DNA of 64,000 bases from Lacrimispora xylanisolvens (GTDB lineage: Bacteria; Bacillota; Clostridia; Lachnospirales; Lachnospiraceae): the NCBI GenBank assembly GCA_017084465.1, contig CP070896.1:4019501-4083500 (forward strand). The letters run 5' to 3'. How positions within the stretch are numbered: position 1 is the stretch's first letter; every line of letters begins with the position of its first letter. The notes under the pieces were generated by a model. It was not told the DNA's origin, searched no databases, and saw only the letters and a program-made list of their open reading frames with translations. Positions 46,785 through 56,963 of the stretch are shown one piece after another. Made by a program: the position numbers and the translations under genes.

Positions 46785-47609
46785 ATGAAACATTTTTACG
46801 TAATCATGAATCCGGATAAAAAAGGAGCCCGTGAAACCGCGGAGCAGATCCGGGAATTTCTCACTGCCAGGGGAGCAGTCTGTCTGATCGGCAGAGGAGA
46901 AAAGGTAGAATGGCAGGCAGGAAAGCATTACACTGACTCAGCCATGGTGCCGAAAGAAACGGAATGCGTGATTACTCTGGGGGGAGACGGAACGCTAATT
47001 CAGGCAGCCAGAGATTTATCCGGACGCAATTTACCCATTCTTGGAATCAACAGAGGGACTCTGGGGTATTTAACCCAGGTTTCCAGAACAGAAGACATTG
47101 AATCGGCGCTGTCAGCCCTGTTTTTCGATGATTATAAGCTGGAAGAGCGTATGATGCTAAGCGGAAGTGCATTCAGAGACGGAAAAGAGATTTACCGTGA
47201 TATCGCTCTAAACGAGATCGTCATAACACGAGGCGAATACTTGAAGATGCTTCAGTTTAAAGTATATGTAAATGGGGAATTCTTAACGGAGTACAGAGCG
47301 GACGGGCTGATAGCAGCTACGCCCACTGGATCTACTGCCTATAATTTATCGGCAGGCGGGCCGATTATAGTCCCTGATTCCAAGATGCTGGTGCTTACAC
47401 CCATCTGTTCCCATGCCCTCAATGCCAGAAGTATTGTGCTTTCTGCAGAAGATAAAATCAGGATTGAAATTATAGGACAGGAAGGAATCAGCCAGGCAGC
47501 GGTATTTGACGGAGATTCGGCAGTCAGTCTTTTACCTGGGGACTGGATTGATATAGAGCGTGCCCAGATCAAGACTATATTAGTAAAATTAAAAAATTTA
47601 TCATTTTAG
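46785..47609 (+). CDS. nadK: NAD kinase
   Basis: Phosphorylates NAD to NADP. The GGDGT motif (ITLGGDGTLIQA), GINRGTLGYLT, the NE motif (LNEIVITRG) and the GSTAYNLSAGGPI segment are all present over 274 residues. Confidence 0.95.
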   Translation: MKHFYVIMNPDKKGARETAEQIREFLTARGAVCLIGRGEKVEWQAGKHYTDSAMVPKETECVITLGGDGTLIQAARDLSGRNLPILGINRGTLGYLTQVSRTEDIESALSALFFDDYKLEERMMLSGSAFRDGKEIYRDIALNEIVITRGEYLKMLQFKVYVNGEFLTEYRADGLIAATPTGSTAYNLSAGGPIIVPDSKMLVLTPICSHALNARSIVLSAEDKIRIEIIGQEGISQAAVFDGDSAVSLLPGDWIDIERAQIKTILVKLKNLSF

Positions 47610-47653
47610 ATAATCTAAGAAACAAAATGGCGGGTATATAAGGAGGTGACACG

Positions 47654-48103
47654 ATGAAACTGGAAAGACATAGCAAAATAGTAGAACTGATTGGGAAGTA
47701 TGAAATTGAAACCCAGGAAGAACTGGCGGATTATTTAAATCAGGCTGGTTTTGCAGTAACACAGGCAACTGTATCCAGAGATATCAGAGAGTTAAAGCTG
47801 ACAAAGGTGCAGTCAGAATCAGGAAAACAGCGTTATATGGTACTTCAGAATCAGGGATCATTCAGCGATAAATACATCCGGATTTTAAGAGATGGTTATT
47901 TATCCATGGATATGGCACAGAATATACTGGTAATTAAGACTGTATCCGGAATGGCCATGGCAGTGGCAGCAGCGTTAGATGCCCTTCATTTCAGCGAAAT
48001 GGTAGGCTGTATCGCAGGAGACGATACCATCATGTGTGCCATCAGAACTGTAGATGACACCATACTTATGATGGACAAACTGAAAAAACTCATTACGGGA
48101 TAA
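47654..48103 (+). CDS. argR: ArgR, arginine repressor
   Basis: 149 residues. N-terminal winged helix (ETQEELADYLNQAGFAVTQATVSRDI, read in parts) and C-terminal hexamer/arginine-binding domain with GCIAGDDTIMCAIRT. It represses arginine synthesis genes when arginine is high. AAGGAGGTGACACG precedes the start. Its place before recN is conserved in Firmicutes. Confidence 0.95.
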   Translation: MKLERHSKIVELIGKYEIETQEELADYLNQAGFAVTQATVSRDIRELKLTKVQSESGKQRYMVLQNQGSFSDKYIRILRDGYLSMDMAQNILVIKTVSGMAMAVAAALDALHFSEMVGCIAGDDTIMCAIRTVDDTILMMDKLKKLITG

Positions 48104-48115
48104 AGGAGGCAAGCC

Positions 48116-49785
48116 ATGCTTTCAGAATTACACGTAAAGAACTTAGCATTAATTGAAAAAGCTGATGTGGAGTTTAAAGAGGGACTGAATGTCTTAACCG
48201 GTGAAACAGGTGCCGGAAAATCCATAATTATCGGCTCGGTAACCATTGCCTTAGGAGGCAAGGTGCCAAAGGATATGATCAGAAACGGGGCAGAATACGC
48301 CTACATAGAGCTGATCTTTACCGTCAGCGATGAAAGAAAGATCCATCTGTTAAAAGAAATGGATGTATTTCCCGACCAGGACGGCATTGTAATTATTTCT
48401 AAAAAAATCATGCCGTCTAAAAGTTTAAGCAAAATTAATGATGAAACGGTAACTGCAGGGAAACTGCGGGATATCACAGGTCTTCTCATCGATATTCATG
48501 GACAGCATGAACATCAGTCTTTACTCTACAAGTCAGTACATCTGGAGATCCTGGACCGTTACCAGGAGAAAAAGTCCCACGAGCTAAAAATGAATATTGC
48601 TAAGACCTACAGAGAATACGTCCGGTTAAAGGAACGGCTTGCGTCATTTCAGCTTGATGAAGATACCAGACTGCGGGAGATGGATTTTATTCGCTATGAG
48701 ATAGAAGAGATTGAGAATGCCGGGTTAAGAGAGGGAGAAGAGGAAGAACTATCCTCAAAGTACCGTCTGTTTCTTCATGGAAAAAAAATTATGGAAAGTC
48801 TTTCTGTGGCTTATGATGCAGTGAATTCCGATGTCACAGGACGGGCTTTAAAAGAGGTGGAAGCAGCGGCTGTCTATGATGAACGCCTGCTTACCATCAG
48901 AGACCAGCTTTTTGATGTGGACTCCATTTTAAGCGATATCAATCATGAAATCACCTCTTATCTGGAGGACTTATCTTTTGATGAAGAAGACTATCAGAAA
49001 ATAGAAGACCGTCTTGACTTAATTCATAATATGGAAGCTAAGTATGGAAAAGGTGTTGACTTGATTTTCAAAAATCTGGAAGAAAAGAAAATCAGGCTGA
49101 GTGAACTGGAAGATTATGACCGTTTAAAGCAGGAGACAGAAAAAGAGATTCATTTAACTGAGGATAAATTAGAAGATTTATGCGGACAATTATCCTGTAT
49201 GAGGAAAGAAACTGCAAAAGAACTGACGGAAAAAATCAAAGAAGGCCTACATGATTTAAATTTTATTGATGTTAATTTTGATATGGAATTTGGCAGACTG
49301 GATCACTATACGGCAAACGGTTTTGATGAAGCGGAATTTATGATTTCCGCCAATCCCGGGAGGCCTTAAAGCCATTAAAATCCGTGGCTTCCGGCGGTGA
49401 GATGTCAAGAATCATGCTGGCAATCAAAACAGTTCTGGCTGATTCTGATGATATTCCAACCCTTATTTTTGATGAAATTGATACCGGTATCAGCGGAAGA
49501 ACCGCACAGAAGGTATCAGAAAAGCTTTCTTATATAGCAGCCAATCACCAGGTAATCTGTATCACCCATCTGCCCCAGATTGCAGCCATGGCAGATGCTC
49601 ATTTTGAAATTAAAAAATCGGCAGAGGCTGGAAAAACCACCACAGGAATCCAGGCACTGCAGGATGAGGAAATTGTGGAAGAACTTGCAAGGCTGCTTGG
49701 CGGAGCAGAGATTACGGATGCAGTAAAAGTAAATGCCAGAGAAATGAAGCGTCTTGCGGCCGAAAAAAAGTTAAAAAAGTCATAA
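48116..49785 (+). CDS. recN: RecN, DNA repair ATPase (one frame break)
   Basis: SMC-like protein acting early in double-strand break repair. Walker A GETGAGKS near the N-terminus, long coiled-coil region, ABC signature VASGGEMSRIMLA and Walker B IFDEIDTGISG near the C-terminus. The frame breaks at a G3 tract (49358-49360); one extra G restores NPGEALKPLKSVASGG. Repaired length is about 557 residues. Last gene of the nusB operon. Confidence 0.9.
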
Positions 49786-49852
49786 CTGGTCCAAACACCA
49801 AAATTAAATGAATTCAACTAAAATATGACAGAGTGTTTTTAACGAATTCTCA

Positions 49853-49902
49853 CATACTATGAGAGGAGTCAAAAAATTGTCTCCTTTATTCTTCTAAGGA
49901 GG
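49853..49902 (+). promoter_or_regulatory. spoIVB leader: candidate sigma-G -10 box and paired GGAG/CTCC elements
   Basis: CATACTA (49853) fits the sigma-G -10 pattern, but no convincing -35 was found. Downstream, AGGAG (49864), CTCCTT (49881) and the ribosome binding site AAGGAG (49896) can form two mutually exclusive short stems, one of which would mask the ribosome binding site. Confidence 0.35.
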
Positions 49903-49910
49903 TATGTGAG

Positions 49911-51185
49911 ATGGCAAAAAAGAAATTTCATAAACTAATTGTAAGGGCGTTCTGGATCAGCCTGATCTTTTGTATCGGATTTACCTGGTTCTATATGAAA
50001 CGGGTTATTCCGGACAAATTGAACATCGTTGCAGCAGAAGAAGAACAGTTTCATTTCTCCATGCCTTTTGATGTGACGCTGCATTCCGACAGCGAGGAAG
50101 TGGTATTGAACAATGGTTCCAATATTCCTTCTGATCAAATTCACTTACAGGTGAATCAGCCGTTTTCCGTGTATTCCAAGAATCTGGGAAGCTATAAGCT
50201 GGGATTAAAGCTGTTCGGCTGGATACAGTTAAAGGATATTCAGGTAAATGTAGTTGATACCAAATACGCTGTTCCTTGCGGTACTCCAGTTGGAATTTAT
50301 TTAAAATCAAATGGAGTCATGGTAATCGGTACAGGAGACGTAACGAAAAAAGATGGAATGGTTGTAGAGCCTGCATTTGGAGTTTTACAATCAGGGGATT
50401 ATCTGGAATCAATCAATGGCGTCCCACTTAGTAACAAGGAAACACTGATGAATGAGCTGAATAAAATAGGCGCATCAGAAGCTGTTTTAAAGGTCAGAAG
50501 AGGCGATGATAACATTGATATTAAGATGAATCCCATAGAAACAGAGGATGGATCCTATAAACTGGGAGTATGGGTTCGTGATGACACTCAGGGAATAGGA
50601 ACCATGACCTATGTGGATATGAACGGACAATTTGGTGCACTGGGCCACGGAATCAGTGACAGTGATACCGGGAATGTAGTCCAGATCACAGATGGTTCTC
50701 TCTATGAAACAGCAATACTGGGAATTGAAAAAGGAACCTTTGGGAAACCAGGTGTCATGAGCGGAATCATCTATTATGGTCCTGGATCCAACTTGGGAAC
50801 AATTAAAGAAAATACAGAAGAAGGTATTTTCGGTACAGTGAATGACCGCTTTAAACAGGGAGTCTCTCAGGATGCCGTACCCATCGGTTATCGGCAGGAT
50901 GTGAAGAAGGGAAAAGCCTATATACGAAGTGATGTCTCTGGAAAAGTGCGTGATTACGAAATAGAAATCCAGCGGGTTGATTACTCCACCACTCATAAAA
51001 GCAAGGGAATGGTAATTAAAGTTACGGACCCCGATCTTCTGGCATTGACCGGGGGAATTGTTCAGGGTATGTCCGGTAGTCCGATCTTACAGGACGGAAA
51101 GCTGATAGGAGCTGTTACCCATGTTTTTATCCAGGACTCAACAAGAGGCTACGGTATCTTTATCGAAAATATGATCAATCATTAA
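49911..51185 (+). CDS. spoIVB: SpoIVB, signalling serine peptidase (S55)
   Basis: Made in the forespore and secreted into the intermembrane space, where it cleaves SpoIVFA and so triggers pro-sigma-K processing. N-terminal helix (about residues 9-27), PDZ domain (about 125-205, with SGDYLESINGVPLSNKE) and peptidase domain with catalytic His in ALGHGISD and Ser in GMSGSPIL. 424 residues, intact. AAGGAGG is eight bases before ATG. Confidence 0.95.
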   Translation: MAKKKFHKLIVRAFWISLIFCIGFTWFYMKRVIPDKLNIVAAEEEQFHFSMPFDVTLHSDSEEVVLNNGSNIPSDQIHLQVNQPFSVYSKNLGSYKLGLKLFGWIQLKDIQVNVVDTKYAVPCGTPVGIYLKSNGVMVIGTGDVTKKDGMVVEPAFGVLQSGDYLESINGVPLSNKETLMNELNKIGASEAVLKVRRGDDNIDIKMNPIETEDGSYKLGVWVRDDTQGIGTMTYVDMNGQFGALGHGISDSDTGNVVQITDGSLYETAILGIEKGTFGKPGVMSGIIYYGPGSNLGTIKENTEEGIFGTVNDRFKQGVSQDAVPIGYRQDVKKGKAYIRSDVSGKVRDYEIEIQRVDYSTTHKSKGMVIKVTDPDLLALTGGIVQGMSGSPILQDGKLIGAVTHVFIQDSTRGYGIFIENMINH

Positions 51186-51203
51186 CAATATTTGCCAGGA
51201 AAT

Positions 51204-51246
51204 AAAAGGACAGAATCGTAAGAGTCTTACGGTGCCGTCCTTTTCT
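51204..51246 (+). terminator. Terminator after spoIVB
   Basis: AAAAGGAC pairs with GTCCTTTT around an inner CGTAAGA/TCTTACG stem, followed by a T-rich tract. The symmetric sequence can also serve the converging PqqD-like gene. Confidence 0.8.
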
Positions 51247-51254
51247 TTTTCTGT

Positions 51255-51605
51255 TTATTTTTTAAATCTAATAAATCCATAACTGTTCAGGATATGGAAG
51301 TACTTGGATAGACGTTCGTATAGTGGAGATGCTTCCTCTCCAAACTGTTCCTTTACTAAGGCAGAAAGGCTAAGAATATCCCGGCTGCCATCAATAAGAC
51401 ACCATACAAAGCTTCCCATTGGATCCAGATGAATGTGGCTTACTTTTGGTTTATGAAAAAATCTCTGGGCGAACCGGTGAAAGACGCCTTTGTTTTCCAC
51501 GTCCAGTGTCACCAGACCGCTTTCTTCAACAGACCAGTGAATATGTTCTGTGCGAATGGGAATCCGGTCTAAATAGTTTTCGCTTTTTTTATCTGTCTGA
51601 TTCAT
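51255..51605 (-). CDS. PqqD-like protein
   Basis: 116 residues. The central part WSVEESGLVTLDVENKG ... LDPMGSFVWCLIDGSRDI and the C-terminal helices match the PqqD fold, which in RiPP pathways presents precursor peptides to a radical SAM enzyme. No radical SAM enzyme or precursor is adjacent. Its ATG overlaps the OPT transporter stop (ATGA), so the two are translationally coupled. Confidence 0.78.
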   Translation of the reverse strand: MNQTDKKSENYLDRIPIRTEHIHWSVEESGLVTLDVENKGVFHRFAQRFFHKPKVSHIHLDPMGSFVWCLIDGSRDILSLSALVKEQFGEEASPLYERLSKYFHILNSYGFIRFKK

Positions 51606-53513
51606 TTCTTCACTTTCTTCCAGATTGTAAATTTAAGCAGGCTTAAGATGACAAGCCCAAATAAAATCAGACTTCCAAAATCCAGAACAAAAGAAGGAAG
51701 ATTTAGTTTTGAGGACAGATCCAGAGCCTTGTCCAAACCAAATACCGCTAAAAGCGCAAGCAGGATACCAACCAGGCCTTCACCTGCAATCATTCCGGAA
51801 CAGTAAAGCATTCCGTCGCTGATTAACTGATCTTTTTCTTTTTTGTCTTCTTTTTTCATTCTGTCAAAGTATAAACGTACCAGTCCGCCCACCATAATGC
51901 ATGCATTTAACTGGACAGGAAGATACACGCCAATGGCGAACGGAAGAACGGGAATACCCAGGATTTCCACAGCTGCGGCTAAGAAGACTCCCATAAATAC
52001 CAGCGCCCAGGGAAGATTGTTATCCATAACACCTTCAATGATCATCTTCATCAGCATGGCCTGAGGTGCACCCAGCTGTTCAGAACCAAAGCCCCATGCT
52101 GCATTTAACAGATATAAAACCCCGCCAATGGCAAAGGCAGCAGCAACCACACCGATCAGCTCACCAATCTGCTGCTTTTTCGGAGTAGCTCCAAGCAGGT
52201 AACCTGTTTTTAAGTCCTGAGAGGTATCACCAGCAATGGCAGCAACGATGCAGATGATGGAACCGATGGCAATTGCGCCTTTCATTCCATGGATTCCGTT
52301 ATCTCCAGTGGCTTTTAATGTGATGGTGGCGATAAGGAGCGTTGCAATGGCCATACCCGATACCGGGTTATTGCTGCTTCCTACCAGACCTACCATTCTG
52401 GAAGATACAGTGGCAAAGAAAAATCCAAAGATTACAACAAGGATGGCTCCTACCAGACTTACCGGAATGACCGGAACCAGCCAGACAATAATGGTAAGAA
52501 TGGCGATACCTCCAAGAATTGTCTGAAAGCTTAAATCCTGTTCGGTACGAAGTCCGCTGCCTGCATTGTTCTGACCAAGTCCCTGAATGGCATCACGGAA
52601 TGTGCGGATAATTAATGGAAGAGATTTTACAAGGCTGATAATACCGCCTGCTGCAAGAGCTCCTGCACCAATGTAACGGATGTAAGTTCCCCAGATGCCG
52701 CCGGCTCCTTTGGCAGCAAACAGCTCTCCAATGGGAACAGTACCGGGATACAGGGTTAAATCGGCTCCAAAAAAGAACAATCGCAGGGATAAATACCAGC
52801 CAGCTGATAATTCCTCCCGCAAACATATAGGAAGATATCCTTGGTCCGCAGATATATCCCACGCTCATGACTGCCGGATAAATCTGTGTTCCAATCTCAC
52901 CTGCATAACCCTTCACACGGAAGGATACTTCCCCTGGAACCAGTTTGATCCCATCAATGATAAACTTGAATACAGCGGCAAAGCCCATTCCGGCAAATAC
53001 AGTGGAAGCATTGGCACCACCCTCTTCACCAGCTAAAAGAACCTCTGCACACGCGGTTCCTTCCGGATAAGGAAGAATTCCGTGCTCCTTTACAATCAAT
53101 GCATTTCGAAGCGGAACCATGAAAAGGACACCCAGAATACCGCCGATGAGAGAAATCAGTGTGATTTCCAGAATACCAGGTGTTTCCATTTTCCCTTCTG
53201 CTGCCCATAAAAAAAGAGCAGGCAGTGTAAAGATAGCTCCTGCAGCCAGAGATTCTCCTGCAGAACCAACTGTTTGAACGATGTTGCTTTCCAGTATGGA
53301 GTTTTTCTTCATCATGACTCTGATCACACCCATGGAGATGACTGCGGCAGGAATCGATGCGGAGATGGTCATACCAACACGGAGACCCAGATAGGCATTA
53401 GCTGCACCGAAGACAACAGCCAGAATGATACCCAGAACAATAGAGGTAACAGTAAATTCCGGTGTGACCTTTTCAGCCGGTATGTACGGTCTGAAATCGT
53501 TTTGTTCTTTCAT
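51602..53513 (-). CDS. OPT-family oligopeptide transporter (one frame break)
   Basis: A polytopic membrane protein of about 637 residues with some 14-16 helices. Typical segments: NAYLGLRVGMTISASIPAAV, ILPYPEGTACAEVL, GTVPIGELFAAKGAGGIWG and GDTSQDLKTGYLLGATPKKQQ. OPT proteins import peptides or metal chelates. The frame breaks at 52769-52774 (A6 on the plus strand); removing one base gives IVLFGADLTLYPG. AGGGGGAAATACAA precedes the start at 53513. Confidence 0.88.
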
Positions 53514-53547
53514 TTGTATTTCCCCCTAAAATTTTTATACAGTACCA

Positions 53548-53576
53548 ATTATATCCATTTATTTAAGATGGGGCAA
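53548..53576 (-). promoter_or_regulatory. Promoter of the OPT-PqqD unit
   Basis: On the minus strand TTGCCC (53576-53571) and TATAAT (53553-53548) are 17 bases apart, 35 bases before the start. Confidence 0.65.
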
Positions 53577-53826
53577 GTGTTATTGTGCTTTTTTGATAAT
53601 TAAAAATAATAAAATAATATTTTTTATCAGCATAATGCTTAAATTATCATTGATAAAAAATAGATCTAATCTCTATGAAAAGCTTTAAATCCCTTTTCTT
53701 ATGTGTTAGTATAAGAGATAGTAGCATTGTTTTTGATGTTTTTTTGACGACAAGTAGTTTCAATTTTCAACACCGGTAAAAAAAAGGGGGAAACGTGGAT
53801 TCAGACCGGGCAAGACCTTTTCTTCA

Positions 53827-53890
53827 TTCGACAGTGGGACAGTTTTGACAGAATCCCATATTCGATAAAATAAACGTTTTTCCTGTCGAA
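53827..53890 (+). promoter_or_regulatory. 0A boxes (Spo0A binding sites) upstream of spo0A
   Basis: TTCGACA (53827, the reverse complement of TGTCGAA) and TGTCGAA (53884) match the core of the Spo0A binding site. They lie 160 and 100 bases before the spo0A start, suggesting autoregulation as known in Bacillus. The rest of the 53577-53826 gap is AT-rich and shows no gene. Confidence 0.7.
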
Positions 53891-53908
53891 TAATGCGATA
53901 GAATCACG

Positions 53909-53938
53909 TTGCGGCATAAGCTAGGGCAAGATTATAAT
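53909..53938 (+). promoter_or_regulatory. Sigma-A promoter of spo0A
   Basis: TTGCGG (53909) and TATAAT (53933) are 18 bases apart, just downstream of the second 0A box. TTGACA at 53846 may mark another start. Confidence 0.6.
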
Positions 53939-53990
53939 GGCTATACACTAGTTTTCATTTATTTTGAAGAATCAGGAGGAGAGTATCAAT

Positions 53991-54796
53991 ATGTCAGAAA
54001 TCAGTATTGCTATTGCAGATGATAACCTGCAGACCTTAAATCTGCTGAATGATATACTGGAAGGAGAGGAGGACTTTCATGTAGTGGGAAGAGCGGATAA
54101 CGGCGAAGACGCTTATAACATGATCCTCAAAACAAATCCGGATGTTGTCTTATTGGATGTGATTATGCCGAGAATGGACGGAATTACAGTAATGGAGCGG
54201 GTAAGAGGGAACGGTGCTGTGACAAAGATTCCCTCATTTATTATGGTAACAGCCGCAGGAAGTGAGAATATTACCGAAGATGCTTTCCGAATGGGGGCGA
54301 ATTATTACATAATGAAGCCGTTTAACAAGGAAGTTATCGTCGATAAGGTGCGAAGAGTAGGGCAGAGAAAGACGAAAGTGCCCAGTCTTCAGGGTATGAA
54401 AAGGTGAAACCTTATGTCAATAAGACAGAATACATGGAGCAGAATTTAGAAAATGATGTAACACAGATGCTTCATGAAATTGGAATTCCGGCGCATATTA
54501 AGGGATATCAGTATTTAAGAGATGCCATTGTGATATCGGTACAGGATCAGGAGATGCTTACCTCTGTGACTAAGATTCTTTATCCTTCCATTGCGAAGAA
54601 ACATCAGACAACACCCAGCCGTGTGGAGCGTGCCATCCGCCATGCCATTGAAGTGGCCTGGAGCCGTGGAAAGATGGATACCATCAACGAGCTGTTTGGA
54701 TATACTGTGAGTACAGGAAAAGGAAAACCAACCAATTCCGAGTTTATTGCACTCATTGCTGATAAAATAAGGCTTGATTACAAAAAACTTTCATAA
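53991..54796 (+). CDS. spo0A: Spo0A, master regulator of sporulation (one frame break)
   Basis: Receiver domain with acidic pocket ADDN and phosphoacceptor Asp56 (LLDVIMP), then the Spo0A DNA-binding domain ([38 protein letters not shown]). ATG 53991 follows AGGAGGAGAGTATCAAT. The frame breaks in the inter-domain linker between 54360 and 54404. One extra A at 54368-54370 would give the linker [16 protein letters not shown] and join the two halves. In the raw sequence the receiver stops at 54407 and the effector frame could restart at GTG 54404. I take it as an indel in an intact gene. Confidence 0.88.
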
Positions 54797-54895
54797 AAGT
54801 TAAGGGAAAGATACTTCCTTATTTTCTGAAAATGCAGTATACTATAGCATAACAGACAATGCCCGGAAGGGATAAGGATAAGGGAGGTTTTTTGG

Positions 54896-56341
54896 ATGAA
54901 GAAGATTTTGTTCGTTGCATCGGAGGCAGTACCTTTTGTTAAAACGGGTGGTCTTGCAGATGTAGTGGGATCCCTTCCCAAGTGCTTTGATCAGGAGTAT
55001 TATGATGTGAGAGTTATGATTCCCAAGTATCTCTGTATCAAAGAAGAATTGAGAAACCAGATGACTTATGTGGATCATTTCTATATGGATTATCTGGGAC
55101 AAAGCAGATACGTTGGGATTCTTCAGTGTGTCTGGGACGGAATCACCTTCTATTTCATTGATAATGAAGGCTATTACCAGGGGCCAAAGCCTTATGGAGA
55201 CTGGTATCAGGATTTAGAAAAGTTCTGCTTTTTTTCAAGAGCCGCCTTATCTTCCCTTCCGGTAATCGGATTTCAGCCGGATGTGGTTCATTGCCATGAC
55301 TGGCAGACCGGTTTAATACCTGTTCTGTTAAAGGACCGTTTTCGTGAAGGAGATTTCTTCCGGAACATGAAGTCGGTAATTACCATTCACAATTTAAAAT
55401 TCCAGGGTGTGTGGGATGTAAAGACCATACAGGCACTGACCTGTCTGCCTGATTATTATTTTACACCTGATAAACTGGAGGCTTACAAGGATGGAAATTT
55501 GTTAAAGGGCGGCATAGTATATGCAGATGCCATTACAACAGTCAGCGAGACCTATGCTCAGGAGATAAAGATGCCTTTCTATGGGGAAGGCCTTGACGGT
55601 CTGATGCGGGCCAGAGAAGGCAGTTTAAGAGGAATTGTAAACGGAATTGATTATGACGAGTTTGATCCTGAGACGGATTCGTATATTGTAGAAAACTATA
55701 ATCTGCGTAATTTCCGCAAGGAGAAAGAAAAAAATAAAGCTGCGCTTCAAAAGGAACTTTCTTTGGCGCAGGATGAAAGTAAGTTTATGATTGGAATCGT
55801 TTCCAGACTGACTGACCAGAAAGGACTTGATTTAATCCAGTGTGTTATGGATGAGTTATGTCAGGACAATATCCAGCTGGTTATTCTTGGTACCGGAGAA
55901 GAGCGGTATGAAAATATGTTCCGCCATTATGCATGGAAGTATCCGGATAAGGTTTCTGCTAATATTTATTATTCGGAGGCAATGTCTCATAAAATTTATG
56001 CTGCCTGTGATGCGTTCCTGATGCCGTCTTTGTTTGAACCCTGTGGTTTAAGCCAGCTGATGGCACTCAGATACGGCACTGTGCCTGTTGTCCGGGAAAC
56101 CGGAGGTTTAAAAGACACGGTAGAACCCTATAATGAGTATGAGAGTAAGGGAACTGGATTTTCCTTTGCAAACTATAATGCTCATGAGATGCTTGGTGCC
56201 GTCCGCTATGCACAGCGCATTTATTATGATAAGAGACGTGAGTGGAACAAAATTATCGACCGGGCTATGTCAAAGGATTATTCCTGGAAAACTTCAGCCA
56301 TGAAGTATCAGGAATTGTATGACTGGCTGACTGGCTGTTAA
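54896..56341 (+). CDS. glgA: GlgA, glycogen synthase (ADP-glucose type)
   Basis: GT5 glycosyltransferase extending alpha-1,4-glucan from ADP-glucose. The N-terminal KTGGLADVVGSLPK holds the substrate-binding Lys; VHCHDWQTGLIP and the C-terminal FEPCGLSQLMALRYGTVPVVRETGGL are typical. 481 residues, intact. No other glycogen gene is adjacent. Confidence 0.95.
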   Translation: MKKILFVASEAVPFVKTGGLADVVGSLPKCFDQEYYDVRVMIPKYLCIKEELRNQMTYVDHFYMDYLGQSRYVGILQCVWDGITFYFIDNEGYYQGPKPYGDWYQDLEKFCFFSRAALSSLPVIGFQPDVVHCHDWQTGLIPVLLKDRFREGDFFRNMKSVITIHNLKFQGVWDVKTIQALTCLPDYYFTPDKLEAYKDGNLLKGGIVYADAITTVSETYAQEIKMPFYGEGLDGLMRAREGSLRGIVNGIDYDEFDPETDSYIVENYNLRNFRKEKEKNKAALQKELSLAQDESKFMIGIVSRLTDQKGLDLIQCVMDELCQDNIQLVILGTGEERYENMFRHYAWKYPDKVSANIYYSEAMSHKIYAACDAFLMPSLFEPCGLSQLMALRYGTVPVVRETGGLKDTVEPYNEYESKGTGFSFANYNAHEMLGAVRYAQRIYYDKRREWNKIIDRAMSKDYSWKTSAMKYQELYDWLTGC

Positions 56342-56380
56342 GCCGGTCCACACTATGAAGAAGGAAGCGACAGAATAATC

Positions 56381-56950
56381 ATGAAAAACATGTATTTAAC
56401 CCCAGAGGAAGAACAGGAAGCCATAATGTGGGCAGAAGATTCCTCCTGGGTGGAACGGGAAGACTATAATATGGATTTGGAATACCTTGCCTGTGTAAAG
56501 GATATTTTAGACCACAAGGTATTCCAGTCCATGGATCATTATATGCAGCATGGAGATACGACCTGTAAGGCTCATTGCATTAAGGTGTCCTATTTAAGCT
56601 ACTGCATATGCAGAAAATTAGGTTGGGAATATAAAGAAGCAGCCAGAGCAGGACTGCTTCATGATTTCTTTCTATATGACTGGCATACTCATGCCAGAGA
56701 AACCGGAGAACGTTTTCATGGCTTTACTCATCCAAGGGCTGCTTTAAATAATGCAGTGAAGCATTTCGATTTAACTGAGAATGAGAAGGACATGATCCTG
56801 CGGCATATGTGGCCCCTTACACCGGTTCCGCCCAAAACAAAAGGTGGAATGGTAATAATTTATGCAGATAAATTATGTGGTCTGGTGGAAACCACTGCAA
56901 GGATTAAGCGTTGGATATTGTACGGTTTTGGCAGGAAGAGTGCGGCATAA
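56381..56950 (+). CDS. HD-domain hydrolase
   Basis: 189 residues with metal ligands of the HD superfamily: AHCIKVSYLS, LLHDFFLYDWH, a later RHMWPL and YADKLC. Such proteins are phosphohydrolases, often on nucleotides; the substrate is unknown. The next gene begins 13 bases later. Confidence 0.83.
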   Translation: MKNMYLTPEEEQEAIMWAEDSSWVEREDYNMDLEYLACVKDILDHKVFQSMDHYMQHGDTTCKAHCIKVSYLSYCICRKLGWEYKEAARAGLLHDFFLYDWHTHARETGERFHGFTHPRAALNNAVKHFDLTENEKDMILRHMWPLTPVPPKTKGGMVIIYADKLCGLVETTARIKRWILYGFGRKSAA

Positions 56951-56963
56951 GATGGAGGAAACC

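Noticed and set aside
50487..50996. 169-codon minus-strand frame inside spoIVB
   Set aside because: Antisense to the conserved peptidase; no start signals and no recognisable family.
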